Source: Colwellia sp. Arc7-D (GTDB taxonomy: Bacteria; Pseudomonadota; Gammaproteobacteria; Enterobacterales; Alteromonadaceae). From it: a stretch of 64,000 nucleotides of DNA. The stretch covers positions 1,984,001-2,048,000 of the forward strand of contig NZ_CP028924.1 in assembly GCF_003061515.1 (NCBI RefSeq), given 5' to 3'. The first letter of the stretch is position 1; each line of letters opens with the position of its first letter. The notes beneath the pieces are model-generated. The model was not told where the DNA came from. It did no database searches and saw only the letters and a list, made by a program, of their open reading frames with translations. This document shows, in pieces, positions 28,423 through 42,438 of this stretch. The position numbers were made by a program, and so were the translations under genes.

Positions 28423-29577
28423 TTATTCTATATACCAATAACCCTTATTTAAAACATTAGTTAACAATTGTATGTTTTTCAAACAAACAGCAAGTTTTTT
28501 TACTTCACCGGTACTTAAAGGTTTTTGTTGTGCTAACTGTTCAGCCAACGCTAGAGTTTGGCTTTCTAAAGCAAAGTTCTCACCATTTATAAACAGTGTT
28601 GCTTGCTTGTCGTTAATTATGGCGGCTTTCAAGCCAGATACTGGCATAAATAAAATGTCAGGTTCAGATAATATATCGCTGAGCTTATCTTCATCTATAT
28701 CTTCAACGGGTACTAATATTTCCAAAGCATGATGACCTTGAGTTAAATATTGCCCAATAAATTGTTCAAAGAAACTCTCTTGCTCAAGGTTTTGCAGCAT
28801 AAATGCTTTTAATTGCTGCTTATCTTGTTGCGTGATAGTAAAGCTAGTTTCAGGTAGTGGTCTTTCTGGATCGCTAAATCTTTGTTCGCCTAAATTATTA
28901 TCAATGAGGTTATCAGCGAAACTTGACCATAAGTCTTGACTTGATGGCGCTTGAAAACCAATAGAGAAATTAACCGAATTTTCAATAGATACGCCTTTAT
29001 GTGGATGATTAGGCGGTATATACAGTAAATCTCCTGGTTCGGTAATGTCATCAATAACAGGCGTAAAAGGTGAAACTTGTTTTAGATCTGCATGCGGTAA
29101 TAAGTTTGTTAAGGTATTATCAGGCGCACCAACTTGCCAATGTCGTTTCCCGCTACCTTGGATTATAAAAACATCATATTGGTCTAAATGAGCGCCTACA
29201 CCGCCTTTTGGTGTTGAAAAGCTGACCATCACATCATCTATGCGCCAGTTAGGTATGAACGAAAAAGGGCTAAGCAAGTTATGAGTGGGTCGAGACCAGT
29301 TGTTTACTGCTTGCACCAATAATGTCCAATTATCTTCCCCATACTTTGAGAAATCTTCAAATGGACCATGATCAACTTGCCAGTCACCTTGGTTGTTAAC
29401 ACTGATAATGCGAGACTCTATTTCTTGTTCCATCGCTAAGCCGGCAAGTTCATCCGCTGATATTGTGTCTTCAAAGTCAGTAAAAGCTTGTTTGATCAAT
29501 AACGGTTTTTTTTGCCAGTATTGTTTAAGAAATATTTCTGGGGATAATTCCCCCCAATTGACTGATTCAATATTCAT
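28423..29577 (-). CDS. roxA: Ribosomal protein L16 arginine hydroxylase (JmjC/cupin)
   Basis: 2-oxoglutarate/iron(II) oxygenase of the YcfD/RoxA family, which hydroxylates an arginine of ribosomal protein L16. The 384 residues match YcfD. The metal triad is visible as HLDQYD (the HxD) near residue 131 and the later His in PPNHPHKGV; the jelly-roll JmjC domain is followed by the dimerisation and winged-helix regions. The opening WGELSPEIFLKQYWQKKPLLIKQAF is typical. AAGG lies seven bases before the ATG. The GNAT gene follows in the same operon. Confidence 0.92.
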   Translation of the reverse strand: MNIESVNWGELSPEIFLKQYWQKKPLLIKQAFTDFEDTISADELAGLAMEQEIESRIISVNNQGDWQVDHGPFEDFSKYGEDNWTLLVQAVNNWSRPTHNLLSPFSFIPNWRIDDVMVSFSTPKGGVGAHLDQYDVFIIQGSGKRHWQVGAPDNTLTNLLPHADLKQVSPFTPVIDDITEPGDLLYIPPNHPHKGVSIENSVNFSIGFQAPSSQDLWSSFADNLIDNNLGEQRFSDPERPLPETSFTITQQDKQQLKAFMLQNLEQESFFEQFIGQYLTQGHHALEILVPVEDIDEDKLSDILSEPDILFMPVSGLKAAIINDKQATLFINGENFALESQTLALAEQLAQQKPLSTGEVKKLAVCLKNIQLLTNVLNKGYWYIE

Positions 29578-29671
29578 AGTGCAACCTTGTTATCAAAAGC
29601 TTACGAACAATGTAACTAGCTTTTCTAGTGGATTGTATAGTACAAACTTTTGATATTTATAATTAAATAAC

Positions 29672-29701
29672 AAAAAGGGAGCCTATAGGATCCCTTTTTT
29701 T
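29672..29701. terminator. Terminator between purB and roxA
   Basis: AAAAAGGGA (29672-29680) pairs with TCCCTTTTT (29691-29699), with an inner CCTATAGG palindrome. Read on the minus strand it ends the purB transcript with TTTTTG. Confidence 0.85.
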
Positions 29702-29726
29702 AATCTTAAAAGCTTATATTAATAAA

Positions 29727-31112
<1,386 letters not shown>

Positions 31113-31118
31113 TTATAT

Positions 31119-31742
31119 TTAAATTTCTTTAAGTAATTGTTGAGCGCACGCGACCATTTTTGTGCGACCAAAGAGTATATTTCTACGTTTTCCACCGACT
31201 TGACGCCATAATACACTTGAACGAATACCAGCAAGTAATAGCGCACGGATTTTATGTTGATTGCTTTGCTGTTTTAGCAAATTAGGTTCGCCAGCAACTT
31301 GTATTGGTGTACCGATAGGGCTTAGTAGGTCACTATAAATACTGGCTAAACTAGCAATAAGAGTCTCGCTAGTAATATCGTAATGCGCTAGTTGTCGTTG
31401 ACTTTGTTCAATGCGATCACCCAAAAGCGCTAATTGCCCTTTTTTGTTGGCTAATCGACGCTCTAACCCTAATAAACTGACAACATATCGGGTTAACTCT
31501 GGATCTTTCTCTTTAGTTTGACTGCCAAGTTGCTCTATTAAAGCTTTTAAACCGGACTTTAAATGCGCAATATCGTTGCTGTAAACTTCTAATATGCTAT
31601 CTGGTGATGTCACCATAATGCTGTTTAGCATAATAGCGAGTTCGGTTTCTTCTACTGAGCCAGTACGCGCTATATTTTGCACTAGCGCTGAGGCTTGACA
31701 TATTGCAGCCAGGGTAATTGTTTGTTTTTCTAAATTATTCAT
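31119..31742 (-). CDS. hflD: HflD, lysogenization regulator homolog
   Basis: A 207-residue helical protein of the HflD family, peripheral to the inner membrane in E. coli, where it lowers the frequency of lambda lysogeny by binding CII. The host function is unknown. Family features are the opening QTITLAAICQASALVQNIAR, the GSQ-KEDPELTRYVVSLLGLERRL segment and the C-terminal IRALLLAGIRSSVLWRQVGG-KRR. It sits 12 bp after mnmA and before purB, the same order as in E. coli. Confidence 0.94.
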   Translation of the reverse strand: MNNLEKQTITLAAICQASALVQNIARTGSVEETELAIMLNSIMVTSPDSILEVYSNDIAHLKSGLKALIEQLGSQTKEKDPELTRYVVSLLGLERRLANKKGQLALLGDRIEQSQRQLAHYDITSETLIASLASIYSDLLSPIGTPIQVAGEPNLLKQQSNQHKIRALLLAGIRSSVLWRQVGGKRRNILFGRTKMVACAQQLLKEI

Positions 31743-31754
31743 GCATATCTTTTA

Positions 31755-32900
31755 TTAACGAATAAGGGAATTAATAATACCGCCACCTAGGCAAATATTA
31801 TCTTGATAAAACACCACAGACTGTCCGGGTGTTACTGAGCTTTGTGGCTCTGCAAACATCACTAAGTATTCACCATTGGCCATAGGTGAAAGATTACATG
31901 CGACATCTTCTTGTCGATATCGTGTTTTTACTGTGCATGAAATTGGCGTGGTTAAGTCTATTCTGTCGACTAAGTGCAATTGATTTGCTACTAAACCTTT
32001 AGAGAATAGGCGAGGGTGATCATGGCCTTGACCAACGATTAATACGTTACGCTCAAGATCTTTATCAACCACATACCATGGCGCTTCACCAGCATTTGCA
32101 AGCCCGCCGATACGTAAACCTTTGCGCTGACCTAAAGTGTGATACATCAAACCGTCATGCTCACCAATAGCTTCGCCTTCAGGTGTTTCTATTATGCCCG
32201 GTTGTGCGGGTAAATATTTACCCAAAAAATCTTTAAATTTGCGTTCACCAATAAAGCAAATACCGGTACTATCTTTTTTATTATGGGTGATCAAGTCAGC
32301 CTTTTCAGCGATAGCGCGTACTTCTGGCTTTTCAATATGTCCAACAGGAAATAGTGTTCTGCCTACTTGCAGGTGACTTAATGTGTAAAGGAAATAGCTT
32401 TGATCTTTATTACTGTCTAGACCGCGAAGCATTTGCCATTTACCATCATTAAACTCACGTTGCACATAATGGCCCGTAGCAATGTAGTCAGCGGCTAAAT
32501 CTTCACATGCAAATTCAAGAAATGCTTTAAATTTAATTTCTTTATTACACATAATATCAGGGTTAGGCGTTCTGCCTGCTTTATATTCAGCAAGAAAATA
32601 CTCAAAAACATTATCCCAATATTCGGTAGCAAAATTAATGGTATGAAGCTTTATACCTAATTTCTCACAAACATTTTGTGCATCTGCTAAGTCTTCTGCT
32701 GCCGCACAATATTCGTCATTATCATCTTCTTCCCAATTTTTCATGAACAAGCCTTCAACTTGGTAGCCTTGTTCAATTAATAAATAAGCAGAAACAGATG
32801 AATCAACACCACCCGACATACCTACAATAACTTTAGTATCTTGGGGTAACTTTTCGTTTGGTGATATTGAGTTTACCTTTACATGTTCGTTCGAGGTCAT
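31755..32900 (-). CDS. mnmA: tRNA 2-thiouridylase
   Basis: Thiolates uridine-34 of tRNA Lys, Glu and Gln using sulfur relayed from IscS/Tus proteins. The 381 residues show the PP-loop MSGGVDSS near residue 28, the [12 protein letters not shown] segment with the catalytic Cys, and the second catalytic Cys in [10 protein letters not shown]. It has about 14 extra residues at the N-terminus relative to E. coli before [10 protein letters not shown], starting at ATG 32900. It follows nudJ and precedes hflD. Confidence 0.97.
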   Translation of the reverse strand: MTSNEHVKVNSISPNEKLPQDTKVIVGMSGGVDSSVSAYLLIEQGYQVEGLFMKNWEEDDNDEYCAAAEDLADAQNVCEKLGIKLHTINFATEYWDNVFEYFLAEYKAGRTPNPDIMCNKEIKFKAFLEFACEDLAADYIATGHYVQREFNDGKWQMLRGLDSNKDQSYFLYTLSHLQVGRTLFPVGHIEKPEVRAIAEKADLITHNKKDSTGICFIGERKFKDFLGKYLPAQPGIIETPEGEAIGEHDGLMYHTLGQRKGLRIGGLANAGEAPWYVVDKDLERNVLIVGQGHDHPRLFSKGLVANQLHLVDRIDLTTPISCTVKTRYRQEDVACNLSPMANGEYLVMFAEPQSSVTPGQSVVFYQDNICLGGGIINSLIR

Positions 32901-32964
32901 GACAACTATATTTCTATGGAAAATGGCGCGAAATTATAGCATGGTCATTTAGCCTGATGATAGA

Positions 32965-33444
32965 TTAAAGATTAGATTTTAGGTGACTTAATGGTATTTT
33001 TTTACCACTGAGGTAATCTTCGATGCATTCAAGCACTAATGGACTACGTAATTGACTTGATTTTGCTTTAATCTCTTCAAATGTTAACCAATGACAGGCA
33101 ATAATTTCTTCATCTTGTGGTTGGCATTCTTCAAATGATTCACGTTCTATAACAAAGCAAAATCGTAAATAATAGAGTGATATCGACTGTCGGTAATAAT
33201 AGTAAATACCGCTAAGGTAATCGACCGAGCAAGTTAAGCCTGTTTCTTCTTCAAGCTCGCGCATTGCTGCATTTATTAGGTTTTCATTGGCTTCTAGATG
33301 ACCCGCAGGTTGATTGTAAACAGTATTCCCGTTTTCTATCTCTTCAACCAATAAAAATTTTCCTTGGCAAAAAACAACAACAGCAACAGTCGTATTGGGT
33401 TTGAATTGCTCACTACCATGTGGGTTTGTTAACAGATCAGTCAT
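32965..33444 (-). CDS. nudJ: Nudix phosphohydrolase NudJ
   Basis: Nudix hydrolase of the NudJ type, which acts on HMP-pyrophosphate and nucleoside di/triphosphates. The Nudix box is complete: [20 protein letters not shown] followed by TGL, matching GX5EX7REUXEEXGU. ATG 33444 is chosen because AAGAGA lies upstream and [10 protein letters not shown] resembles the family start; it gives 159 residues and overlaps the end of rluE by 8 bp, pointing to coupled translation. A longer in-frame reading exists but would lie deep inside rluE. Confidence 0.9.
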   Translation of the reverse strand: MTDLLTNPHGSEQFKPNTTVAVVVFCQGKFLLVEEIENGNTVYNQPAGHLEANENLINAAMRELEEETGLTCSVDYLSGIYYYYRQSISLYYLRFCFVIERESFEECQPQDEEIIACHWLTFEEIKAKSSQLRSPLVLECIEDYLSGKKIPLSHLKSNL

Positions 33445-34054
33445 GTATAATTCTCTTATATTCGCCGTTATTAATACCATCTAAAGTCCACTGACCTATG
33501 CTATAGCGAATTAGTCTTAATGTTGGGAAACCGATATGAGCAGTCATTCTTCTAACTTGTCGGTTTTTACCTTCTTGTATAGTAATAGCTAACCAAGAAG
33601 TTGGAATCGCTGCGCGCTCACGTATGGCGGGTATACGAGGCCAAATATTGGGTTCTTCAATCATGTTAACTTTTGCTGGCTTTGTCAGGCCATCTTTTAA
33701 CTCTACCCCTTGGCGTAGCGCATCAAGATCATGCTCTTTTGGGACACCTTCAACTTGAACCCAATATGTTTTATTCGTTTTTTGGCTAGGATTTGCGAGT
33801 TTATGTTGAAGTTTTCCGTCATTAGTTAATAAAAGTAGTCCTTCACTGTCTCTATCTAGTCGACCAGCAGCATAAACATCCTTTACATGAACATAATCCT
33901 TTAAGGTTTTTCGGTTTTGATCATCGGTAAATTGGCATAAAACATCAAAGGGTTTATTGAAAAGTACAATTTCGGCTTTGAAATCAACTGGTCGTACCTT
34001 TTGAGGTTTGCGCTTGTATTTGCTTGTAAGTTTTTGTTTTTGTTTTAATTCCAC
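33437..34054 (-). CDS. rluE: 23S rRNA pseudouridine synthase RluE
   Basis: Makes pseudouridine 2457 in 23S rRNA. The 205 residues show the RsuA/RluE-type catalytic motif [17 protein letters not shown], with the nucleophilic Asp in LDRD, plus [12 protein letters not shown] and [21 protein letters not shown]. There is no S4 domain, as expected for RluE. It starts the minus-strand operon and is divergent from the monomeric icd gene, as rluE and icd are in E. coli. Confidence 0.93.
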   Translation of the reverse strand: MELKQKQKLTSKYKRKPQKVRPVDFKAEIVLFNKPFDVLCQFTDDQNRKTLKDYVHVKDVYAAGRLDRDSEGLLLLTNDGKLQHKLANPSQKTNKTYWVQVEGVPKEHDLDALRQGVELKDGLTKPAKVNMIEEPNIWPRIPAIRERAAIPTSWLAITIQEGKNRQVRRMTAHIGFPTLRLIRYSIGQWTLDGINNGEYKRIIHD

Positions 34055-34144
34055 GAAAGTTGACTCTGTAAATTTTAGTTTGAAAATAATTCATCTATTT
34101 TAATACGCCTTGATTTCCTATATTATGCGCGCGAAAATATTTTT

Positions 34145-34198
34145 TATCGATAAAATGAATAATTATTCGTAAATGAATGTGTATTCATTTTATCGATA
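34145..34198. promoter_or_regulatory. 17-bp perfect inverted repeat before monomeric icd
   Basis: TATCGATAAAATGAATA (34145-34161) and TATTCATTTTATCGATA (34182-34198) are exact inverted repeats separated by 20 bases, ending 26 bp before the icd ATG and just before its ribosome site AAAGGA (34213-34218). There is no T-run, so it is not a terminator. It could be an operator or a leader hairpin. Confidence 0.7.
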
Positions 34199-34224
34199 TA
34201 TGGCAAATCAGCAAAGGATTTTAA

Positions 34225-36456
<2,232 letters not shown>

Positions 36457-36478
36457 TCTATAATTAAAAAAGTCAGTC

Positions 36479-36508
36479 AAAAGCTAGGCAATTGCCTAGC
36501 TTTTTTTT
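36479..36508 (+). terminator. Terminator after monomeric icd
   Basis: AAAAGCTAGGC (36479-36489), loop AATT, GCCTAGCTTTT (36494-36504), T-run to 36508. It separates the two icd genes into independent units. Confidence 0.94.
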
Positions 36509-36725
36509 GTCTTAAATTTAACCTGTAACGCGAGCGATATTTAAATAGGTATGAGTTTTTTTCTATAAAAGTTTGCAATTGAATTAAAGCAACGGTTTAA
36601 TCATTCATGACGGTTATACTAATTATCATGATTTCAGTATTAGTGTCGCTGCACTTTTTCTATTAGTTTAAAGGAAAAGAAACTAGCAAACGGCTATTTT
36701 TATTAGTAAATTTAGGAGATCTCGT

Positions 36726-37976
36726 ATGTCGAACCATGTAATTATTCCAAGTGCTGGTGCCAAAATCACCTCAGAACAAGGTCTGTTGAAAGTACCTAAT
36801 AACCCTATTATCCCTTTTATTGAAGGTGACGGAATAGGTGTCGATGTAACACCACCTATGATGAAAGTTGTTGATGCTGCAGTAAATAAAGCATATGGCA
36901 GCGAAAGAAAAATTCATTGGATGGAAGTTTATGCCGGTGAAAAAGCAACGCAAATGTATGATTCAGAAACTTGGTTGCCAGATGAAACCTTAGCGATGTT
37001 CAAAGAATATAAAGTGGGAATAAAAGGTCCACTTACAACACCTGTTGGTGGTGGTATGCGCTCTTTAAACGTTGCCTTAAGACAAATACTTGATTTGTAT
37101 GTATGTCAAAGACCGGTGCAATGGTTTACCGGTGTGCCGAGCCCGGTAAAAAAACCTAGCGAAGTTGATATGGTTATTTTTAGAGAAAACTCTGAAGATA
37201 TTTATGCTGGGATTGAATATCAAGCAGGTACTGATCAAGCTAAAAAAATGATCAAGTTTTTAACTGAAGAAATGGGTGTTACTAAAATTCGTTTCCAAGA
37301 AAATTGTGGTATCGGTATTAAACCTGTTTCTAAAGAAGGTACACAAAGGCTAGTGCGTAAAGCTATTCAGTACGCCATAGATAATGATCGTGAATCTGTT
37401 ACTTTAGTGCACAAAGGTAACATTATGAAATTCACTGAAGGTGCTTTTAAAGAGTGGGGCTATGAATTAGCAAGAGAAGAATTCGGTGCTGATTTAATGA
37501 ATGGTGGTCCGTGGTGTAGTCTTAAAAACCCTAAAACGGGTAAAGAAATTATCATCAAAGATGTTATTGCTGATGCAATGTTACAACAAATTTTATTACG
37601 CCCAGCAGAATATAGTGTTATTGCTACGCTAAATTTAAACGGTGATTACTTGTCAGATGCTTTAGCAGCTCAAGTAGGTGGTATTGGTATTGCACCTGGC
37701 GCTAACTTAAATGATGATGTAGCCATTTTTGAAGCAACACACGGAACAGCGCCAAAATATGCAGGTCTTAATAAAGTGAATCCAGGATCTGTTATTTTAT
37801 CTGCTGAAATGATGCTTAGACATATGGGTTGGACTGAAGCGGCTAACTTGCTTTTAAAAGGTATGTCTGGTGCTATCAACGCAAAAACGGTTACTTATGA
37901 CTTTGAACGTTTAATGGACAATGCCACACTTGTTACTTGTTCTGAGTTTGGTGATTGTATAATTGAAAACATGTAA
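36726..37976 (+). CDS. icd: NADP isocitrate dehydrogenase, dimeric type
   Basis: Second, unrelated isocitrate dehydrogenase; 416 residues, the same length as E. coli Icd. Visible: [17 protein letters not shown], substrate-binding RSLNVALRQ whose Ser is the site phosphorylated by AceK in E. coli, [25 protein letters not shown], and the NADP-site region [12 protein letters not shown]. An ATG follows AGGAG at close spacing. A 270-bp leader separates it from the monomeric gene, so it should have its own promoter. It ends in a bidirectional terminator shared with cspD. Confidence 0.96.
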   Translation: MSNHVIIPSAGAKITSEQGLLKVPNNPIIPFIEGDGIGVDVTPPMMKVVDAAVNKAYGSERKIHWMEVYAGEKATQMYDSETWLPDETLAMFKEYKVGIKGPLTTPVGGGMRSLNVALRQILDLYVCQRPVQWFTGVPSPVKKPSEVDMVIFRENSEDIYAGIEYQAGTDQAKKMIKFLTEEMGVTKIRFQENCGIGIKPVSKEGTQRLVRKAIQYAIDNDRESVTLVHKGNIMKFTEGAFKEWGYELAREEFGADLMNGGPWCSLKNPKTGKEIIIKDVIADAMLQQILLRPAEYSVIATLNLNGDYLSDALAAQVGGIGIAPGANLNDDVAIFEATHGTAPKYAGLNKVNPGSVILSAEMMLRHMGWTEAANLLLKGMSGAINAKTVTYDFERLMDNATLVTCSEFGDCIIENM

Positions 37977-38024
37977 AAGTTAGTTTTACGAGTTTTGTAA
38001 TTTTTTTATAAAGTACTAAGCATA

Positions 38025-38052
38025 AAAAACACAGCCAATTTGCTGTGTTTTT
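38025..38052. terminator. Bidirectional terminator between icd and cspD
   Basis: AAAAACACAGC (38025-38035), loop CAATTT, GCTGTGTTTTT (38042-38052), then TATTTTTC. Serves both convergent genes. Confidence 0.92.
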
Positions 38053-38077
38053 ATTTTTCTATCTGTAAATTATTACA

Positions 38078-38305
38078 TTAGTTGTCAGAATCTGCTTCTA
38101 TCTCTGATGGCGTAATACTTGCTGCGTGATCACCTTTAGGGCCCGCATTTAGCTCGTAATTTACATCCTGTCCTGCTTTTAACGTACGGTATCCTTCCAT
38201 TTGAATTGTTGAATAATGTGCAAATATATCTTCACCACCATCCTCAGGACGAATAAAACCAAACCCTTTCGCATTATTAAACCATTTAACTGTACCGTGA
38301 GCCAT
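38078..38305 (-). CDS. cspD: Cold-shock domain protein CspD
   Basis: A 75-residue single cold-shock domain binding single-stranded nucleic acid. Both RNP motifs are present: KGFGFI (RNP1) and DIFAHYS (RNP2-like), with GTVKWFNNAKGFGFI at the N-terminus. The acidic tail (EIEADSDN) and position divergent from clpS identify it as CspD, which in E. coli inhibits replication in stationary phase. AGAAGGA lies nine bases before the ATG. Confidence 0.93.
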   Translation of the reverse strand: MAHGTVKWFNNAKGFGFIRPEDGGEDIFAHYSTIQMEGYRTLKAGQDVNYELNAGPKGDHAASITPSEIEADSDN

Positions 38306-38524
38306 ACTTCAACATCCTTCTAAATTCATCGGTAATTAGGTATGCTTTCCTCAAAGCATTATCTAAAGCATCAATATTTACAACAGATGACGAAAAATTA
38401 GCCATCAAAGTAAATCGTAGATAATAATTAAAAATAGTCAAGTGTTAAGTCACATATTTCGAGTTTTTAGTTATTATTTTTTTAAATCTTAAGCAAAATT
38501 TAACTGACAGACTAATATAGAATT

Positions 38525-38845
38525 ATGAGTAAATGGAAAGAATTGATAGACGACCAAACTGTTCTTGATGACGAGGTTATTGAAAAATTTGAGAAACCCC
38601 CAATGTATACAGTTGTGCTATTAAATGATGACTATACACCAATGGACTTTGTCATTGATGTACTGTGTAGATTTTTTAATATGAATGCTGAGCAAGCGAC
38701 AGATGTTATGTTAGCGATTCATTATAAAGGGAAAGGGCGTTGTGGTACCTTTACTGCTGAAGTAGCAGAAACTAAAGTCGATCAGGTCTTGAGTTACGCA
38801 ACGAGCAACGAACATCCGCTTAAATGTACTATGGAAAAAGCGTAA
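38525..38845 (+). CDS. clpS: ClpS adaptor
   Basis: N-recognin of the ClpAP protease: binds N-terminal Leu, Phe, Tyr or Trp and hands the substrate to ClpA. The 106 residues show the core [20 protein letters not shown], with the NDD motif and hydrophobic pocket, and [18 protein letters not shown]. It precedes clpA by 28 bp in one operon. The enzymes that create such N-ends, aat and bpt, lie close by. Confidence 0.96.
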   Translation: MSKWKELIDDQTVLDDEVIEKFEKPPMYTVVLLNDDYTPMDFVIDVLCRFFNMNAEQATDVMLAIHYKGKGRCGTFTAEVAETKVDQVLSYATSNEHPLKCTMEKA

Positions 38846-38873
38846 TTACGCAAGATTTTAATTGGAGCATCTT

Positions 38874-41129
38874 ATGCTGAATAAAGATTTAGAAGTATCG
38901 TTAAATATGGCTTTTCGTCAGGCTAAAGAGTCTCGCCATGAATTTATGACGGTTGAACACTTATTGTTGGCATTGTTAGACAATCCTTCTTCTATCGATG
39001 CTTTAAAAGCATGCGGCGCAGATATCGCGAATTTAAGAAAAGAATTGTTAGCTTTTATTGCTGATACAACGCCAGTTATACCTGCTGGAGAAGCTGAACG
39101 AGAAACTCAACCCACACTGGGTTTTCAGCGAGTATTACAACGTGCTGTTTTTCATGTGCAATCTTCAGGAAAAAGCGAAGTTAATGGCGCGAATGTCCTC
39201 GTTGCTATTTTTAGTGAACAAGAGTCTCAGGCCGCTTATTTCCTTAAAAAGTCTGACATTACCCGTTTAGACATTGTTAACTTTATTTCTCATGGTATCG
39301 CGAAAATTGACCAAGAAGGTGCTAATAACGAAGATCAGCAAGCACCTGCTGGTGACGAAGAACCTCGTACGATTGATAATTTTTCAACAAACCTAAATGA
39401 AGTTGCTTTGAAAGGGGGCATTGACCCTCTTATTGGTCGCGATAACGAATTAGAACGAACTTTACAAGTATTGAGTCGCCGTAGAAAAAACAATCCTTTA
39501 TTTGTTGGTGAGGCAGGTGTAGGTAAAACAGCAATAGCTGAAGGCTTAGCAAATTTACTGGTATCAGATAAAGCGCCTGAATTTTTAAAAGATGCGACCA
39601 TTTATTCTCTTGATATGGGGGCTTTACTTGCGGGTACTAAATACCGTGGTGATTTTGAAAAGCGCTTTAAAGCACTGTTAAAGGAACTTGAGCAAGACGG
39701 TAATGCCATTCTATTCATTGATGAGATTCATACCATTATTGGAGCTGGTGCTGCGTCTGGCGGGATGTTAGATGCGTCTAATTTGATTAAACCTTTATTA
39801 TCATCAGGTAAACTGCGTTGCATGGGTTCAACAACGTACCAAGAATACCAAAGTATTTTTGAAAAAGATCGTGCATTAGCTCGTCGTTTCCAAAAAATTG
39901 ATGTGGTTGAGCCGAGTGTTGATGACACCACTAAAATATTACATGGCTTAAAAGAAAAATATGAAAGTCATCATGGCGTTAAATATACCAATAGTGCATT
40001 GCGAGCCGCAGCGCAACTTTCAGCAAAATATATTAATGACCGATTTTTACCTGATAAAGCCATTGATGTAATTGATGAGGCAGGCGCACGTCAACAGTTG
40101 GTTGCAGCATCTAAACGTAAAAAAACAATCAACAACACCGACATTGAAAATATTGTCGCTAAAATGGCACGTATTCCTGAAAAATCAGTATCGTCGACAG
40201 AAGTTGATAGTTTAAAAACGCTCGATCGTAATCTAAAACTTGTTGTTTTCGGTCAAGATCATGCTATTGACGAACTATCATCTGTTATTCGTTTATCTCG
40301 AGCAGGCTTAGGTAATGAACATAAGCCTATTGGTTCATTTATATTCGCAGGTCCAACAGGTGTTGGTAAAACAGAAGTTACTCAACAACTTGCAAAAGTA
40401 CTTGGTGTAGAGCTACTGCGCTATGACATGTCAGAATATATGGAGAAGCATGCCGTAAGTCGTTTGATTGGTGCTCCTCCTGGTTATGTTGGCTATGAGC
40501 AAGGTGGATTATTAACTGATGCTGTGATTAAAAATCCACATGCGGTTGTACTTCTTGATGAAATAGAAAAAGCACATGAAGATGTATACAACATATTATT
40601 ACAAGTTATGGATCATGGCACATTAACCGATAATAATGGTCGTAAAGCCGATTTTAGAAATATTATTTTAGTATTAACCACTAATGCGGGTGTAGAGCAC
40701 ACTGTTAAGCAATCTATTGGCTTTAAACAACAAGATAATAGTCTTGATGCTATGGAGGAAATTAACAAGGTATTTTCACCTGAGTTTCGAAATCGCTTAG
40801 ATAACATTGTCTGGTTTAATCATTTAGGTGATGAAGTTATTCAGCAAGTTGTCGATAAGTTCATTGTTGAGCTTCAAGTACAACTTGATGAGAAAGGCGT
40901 ATCGCTAGAAATAACTAAAGATGCTAAAAAATGGATGGCAAACAAAGGCTACGATAAAGCGATGGGTGCACGTCCTATGGCGAGATTGATTCAAGAGCAC
41001 TTGAAGAAGCCATTAGCCAATGAATTGCTCTTTGGCGAATTAACACAGGGTGGTGTAGCTAAAGTAGCAGTTAAGAAAGATAAATTAGTTATTAACTATG
41101 AATCTAAGAAAGAGTTAGTTGAGCATTAA
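38874..41129 (+). CDS. clpA: ClpA, ATPase subunit of ClpAP protease
   Basis: Hexameric AAA+ unfoldase working with ClpP and ClpS. ATG 38874 is chosen (TTGGAG six bases upstream), giving 751 residues; an upstream TTG would add four. An N-domain of about 145 residues is followed by AAA-1 with GEAGVGKTA and LFIDEIHTI, then AAA-2 with GPTGVGKTE and VLLDEIEKAH. The ClpP-docking loop reads SIGFKQQD, IGF in place of the IGL of E. coli. ClpP is not in the window. Confidence 0.97.
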   Translation: MLNKDLEVSLNMAFRQAKESRHEFMTVEHLLLALLDNPSSIDALKACGADIANLRKELLAFIADTTPVIPAGEAERETQPTLGFQRVLQRAVFHVQSSGKSEVNGANVLVAIFSEQESQAAYFLKKSDITRLDIVNFISHGIAKIDQEGANNEDQQAPAGDEEPRTIDNFSTNLNEVALKGGIDPLIGRDNELERTLQVLSRRRKNNPLFVGEAGVGKTAIAEGLANLLVSDKAPEFLKDATIYSLDMGALLAGTKYRGDFEKRFKALLKELEQDGNAILFIDEIHTIIGAGAASGGMLDASNLIKPLLSSGKLRCMGSTTYQEYQSIFEKDRALARRFQKIDVVEPSVDDTTKILHGLKEKYESHHGVKYTNSALRAAAQLSAKYINDRFLPDKAIDVIDEAGARQQLVAASKRKKTINNTDIENIVAKMARIPEKSVSSTEVDSLKTLDRNLKLVVFGQDHAIDELSSVIRLSRAGLGNEHKPIGSFIFAGPTGVGKTEVTQQLAKVLGVELLRYDMSEYMEKHAVSRLIGAPPGYVGYEQGGLLTDAVIKNPHAVVLLDEIEKAHEDVYNILLQVMDHGTLTDNNGRKADFRNIILVLTTNAGVEHTVKQSIGFKQQDNSLDAMEEINKVFSPEFRNRLDNIVWFNHLGDEVIQQVVDKFIVELQVQLDEKGVSLEITKDAKKWMANKGYDKAMGARPMARLIQEHLKKPLANELLFGELTQGGVAKVAVKKDKLVINYESKKELVEH

Positions 41130-41246
41130 TTTTTGACTGACATGAAACACATAGATGTTAAGTCACATTTATGTGTTTATTGCGTACTATCAATAAACAC
41201 AGTTGAAAAAAAATTGACTTAAATTTCAGACTAATTTTTAGACATA

Positions 41247-41272
41247 AAAAAACCGAGCTAGCTCGGTTTTTT
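41247..41272. terminator. Terminator after clpA
   Basis: AAAAAACCGAG, loop CTAG, CTCGGTTTTTT, with T-runs usable on both strands. Confidence 0.93.
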
Positions 41273-41305
41273 GTTTTTAAATTGGCAATAACAAAAATTT
41301 TAGTT

Positions 41306-41340
41306 ATAAAAAAACGCTTTGTTAATAGAAAGCTAAAGCG
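41306..41340 (-). terminator. Probable infA terminator
   Basis: On the minus strand AAAGCG... pairs with ...CGCTTT written here as CGCTTT (41315-41320) and AAAGCG (41335-41340), and is followed by seven U. The stem is short (6 bp) with a 14-base loop. Confidence 0.5.
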
Positions 41341-41365
41341 CTTTTAAAACTAAAACTTTAAATTT

Positions 41366-41668
<303 letters not shown>

Positions 41669-42370
41669 TTATTTATTTACGGTTTGCCATTGATTTTCTA
41701 CTAAAATTTGATGAGGAGTATAACGGTTTTTATAATTCATTTTACTGCACTCTTCAATCTGATAACCGAGGTAAAGGAATTGTCGTTTCTGTTGTGATGC
41801 AATATCTATTTGTTTAAGAATAGAATAAACACCTAAGCCATCTTTTTTGTAGTTTGGATCATAAAACGTATACACAGCTGATAAAGCATCAGGGATGTCA
41901 TCCGTTACGGCAACACTTATTAAAGCTTCTTTATGCCAAATTTCAATGTAGCATTGCGGTGTAATATTATTTTGAGTAAAGCTTTTGAACTGTTCTTCAG
42001 ACGCTGGAAACATACTGCCATCATGATGAATGGTATTAATATAGCTCTCATAAAGAGGGTAGTAACTTGCTTTTACTTCATTACTTATTAAAACAGTAAA
42101 TTGCTGATTACGTTTCAATAAACGTTTTTGACTTTTTGAAGGGATGAAGTCGTTAACTAATACGCGTAATGACTTACATGCTTGACAAGCAATACAATGG
42201 GGACGGTAAATATCGTTGCCACTGCGTCTAAATCCTTGCTGCATTAGCCAACCATAATGGTCTCGGTCATGTAAAACATCGTCAACAGCAATTAATAACC
42301 GCTCTTCTTGTTCGGGTAGGTAATTACAAGGAAACGATTTAGTAATACCTATCTTATAATTTGTACTCAT
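41669..42370 (-). CDS. bpt: Aspartate/glutamate leucyltransferase (Bpt)
   Basis: Transfers leucine from Leu-tRNA to proteins with N-terminal Asp or Glu, making them ClpS substrates. The 233 residues show the ATE-family N-domain cysteines in [12 protein letters not shown], the [12 protein letters not shown] segment, and the acyltransferase-like C-domain with SAVYTFYDP and [13 protein letters not shown]. Length and form fit the bacterial Bpt (ATE family) protein, for which leucyl transfer is the established activity. It lies 84 bp upstream of infA, on the same strand. Confidence 0.92.
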   Translation of the reverse strand: MSTNYKIGITKSFPCNYLPEQEERLLIAVDDVLHDRDHYGWLMQQGFRRSGNDIYRPHCIACQACKSLRVLVNDFIPSKSQKRLLKRNQQFTVLISNEVKASYYPLYESYINTIHHDGSMFPASEEQFKSFTQNNITPQCYIEIWHKEALISVAVTDDIPDALSAVYTFYDPNYKKDGLGVYSILKQIDIASQQKRQFLYLGYQIEECSKMNYKNRYTPHQILVENQWQTVNK

Positions 42371-42438
42371 GAATGTTTTACTCGAAACCTTTCTCTATCA
42401 GACGATTAAAAATCGCTATTCTTTGATCATTTTTATTA

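Noticed and set aside
36600..36725. Cra or other named regulator site before the dimeric icd
   Set aside because: TACT/AATT-rich sequence and a CATGA...TCATG pairing are visible, but nothing matches a known operator well enough to report.
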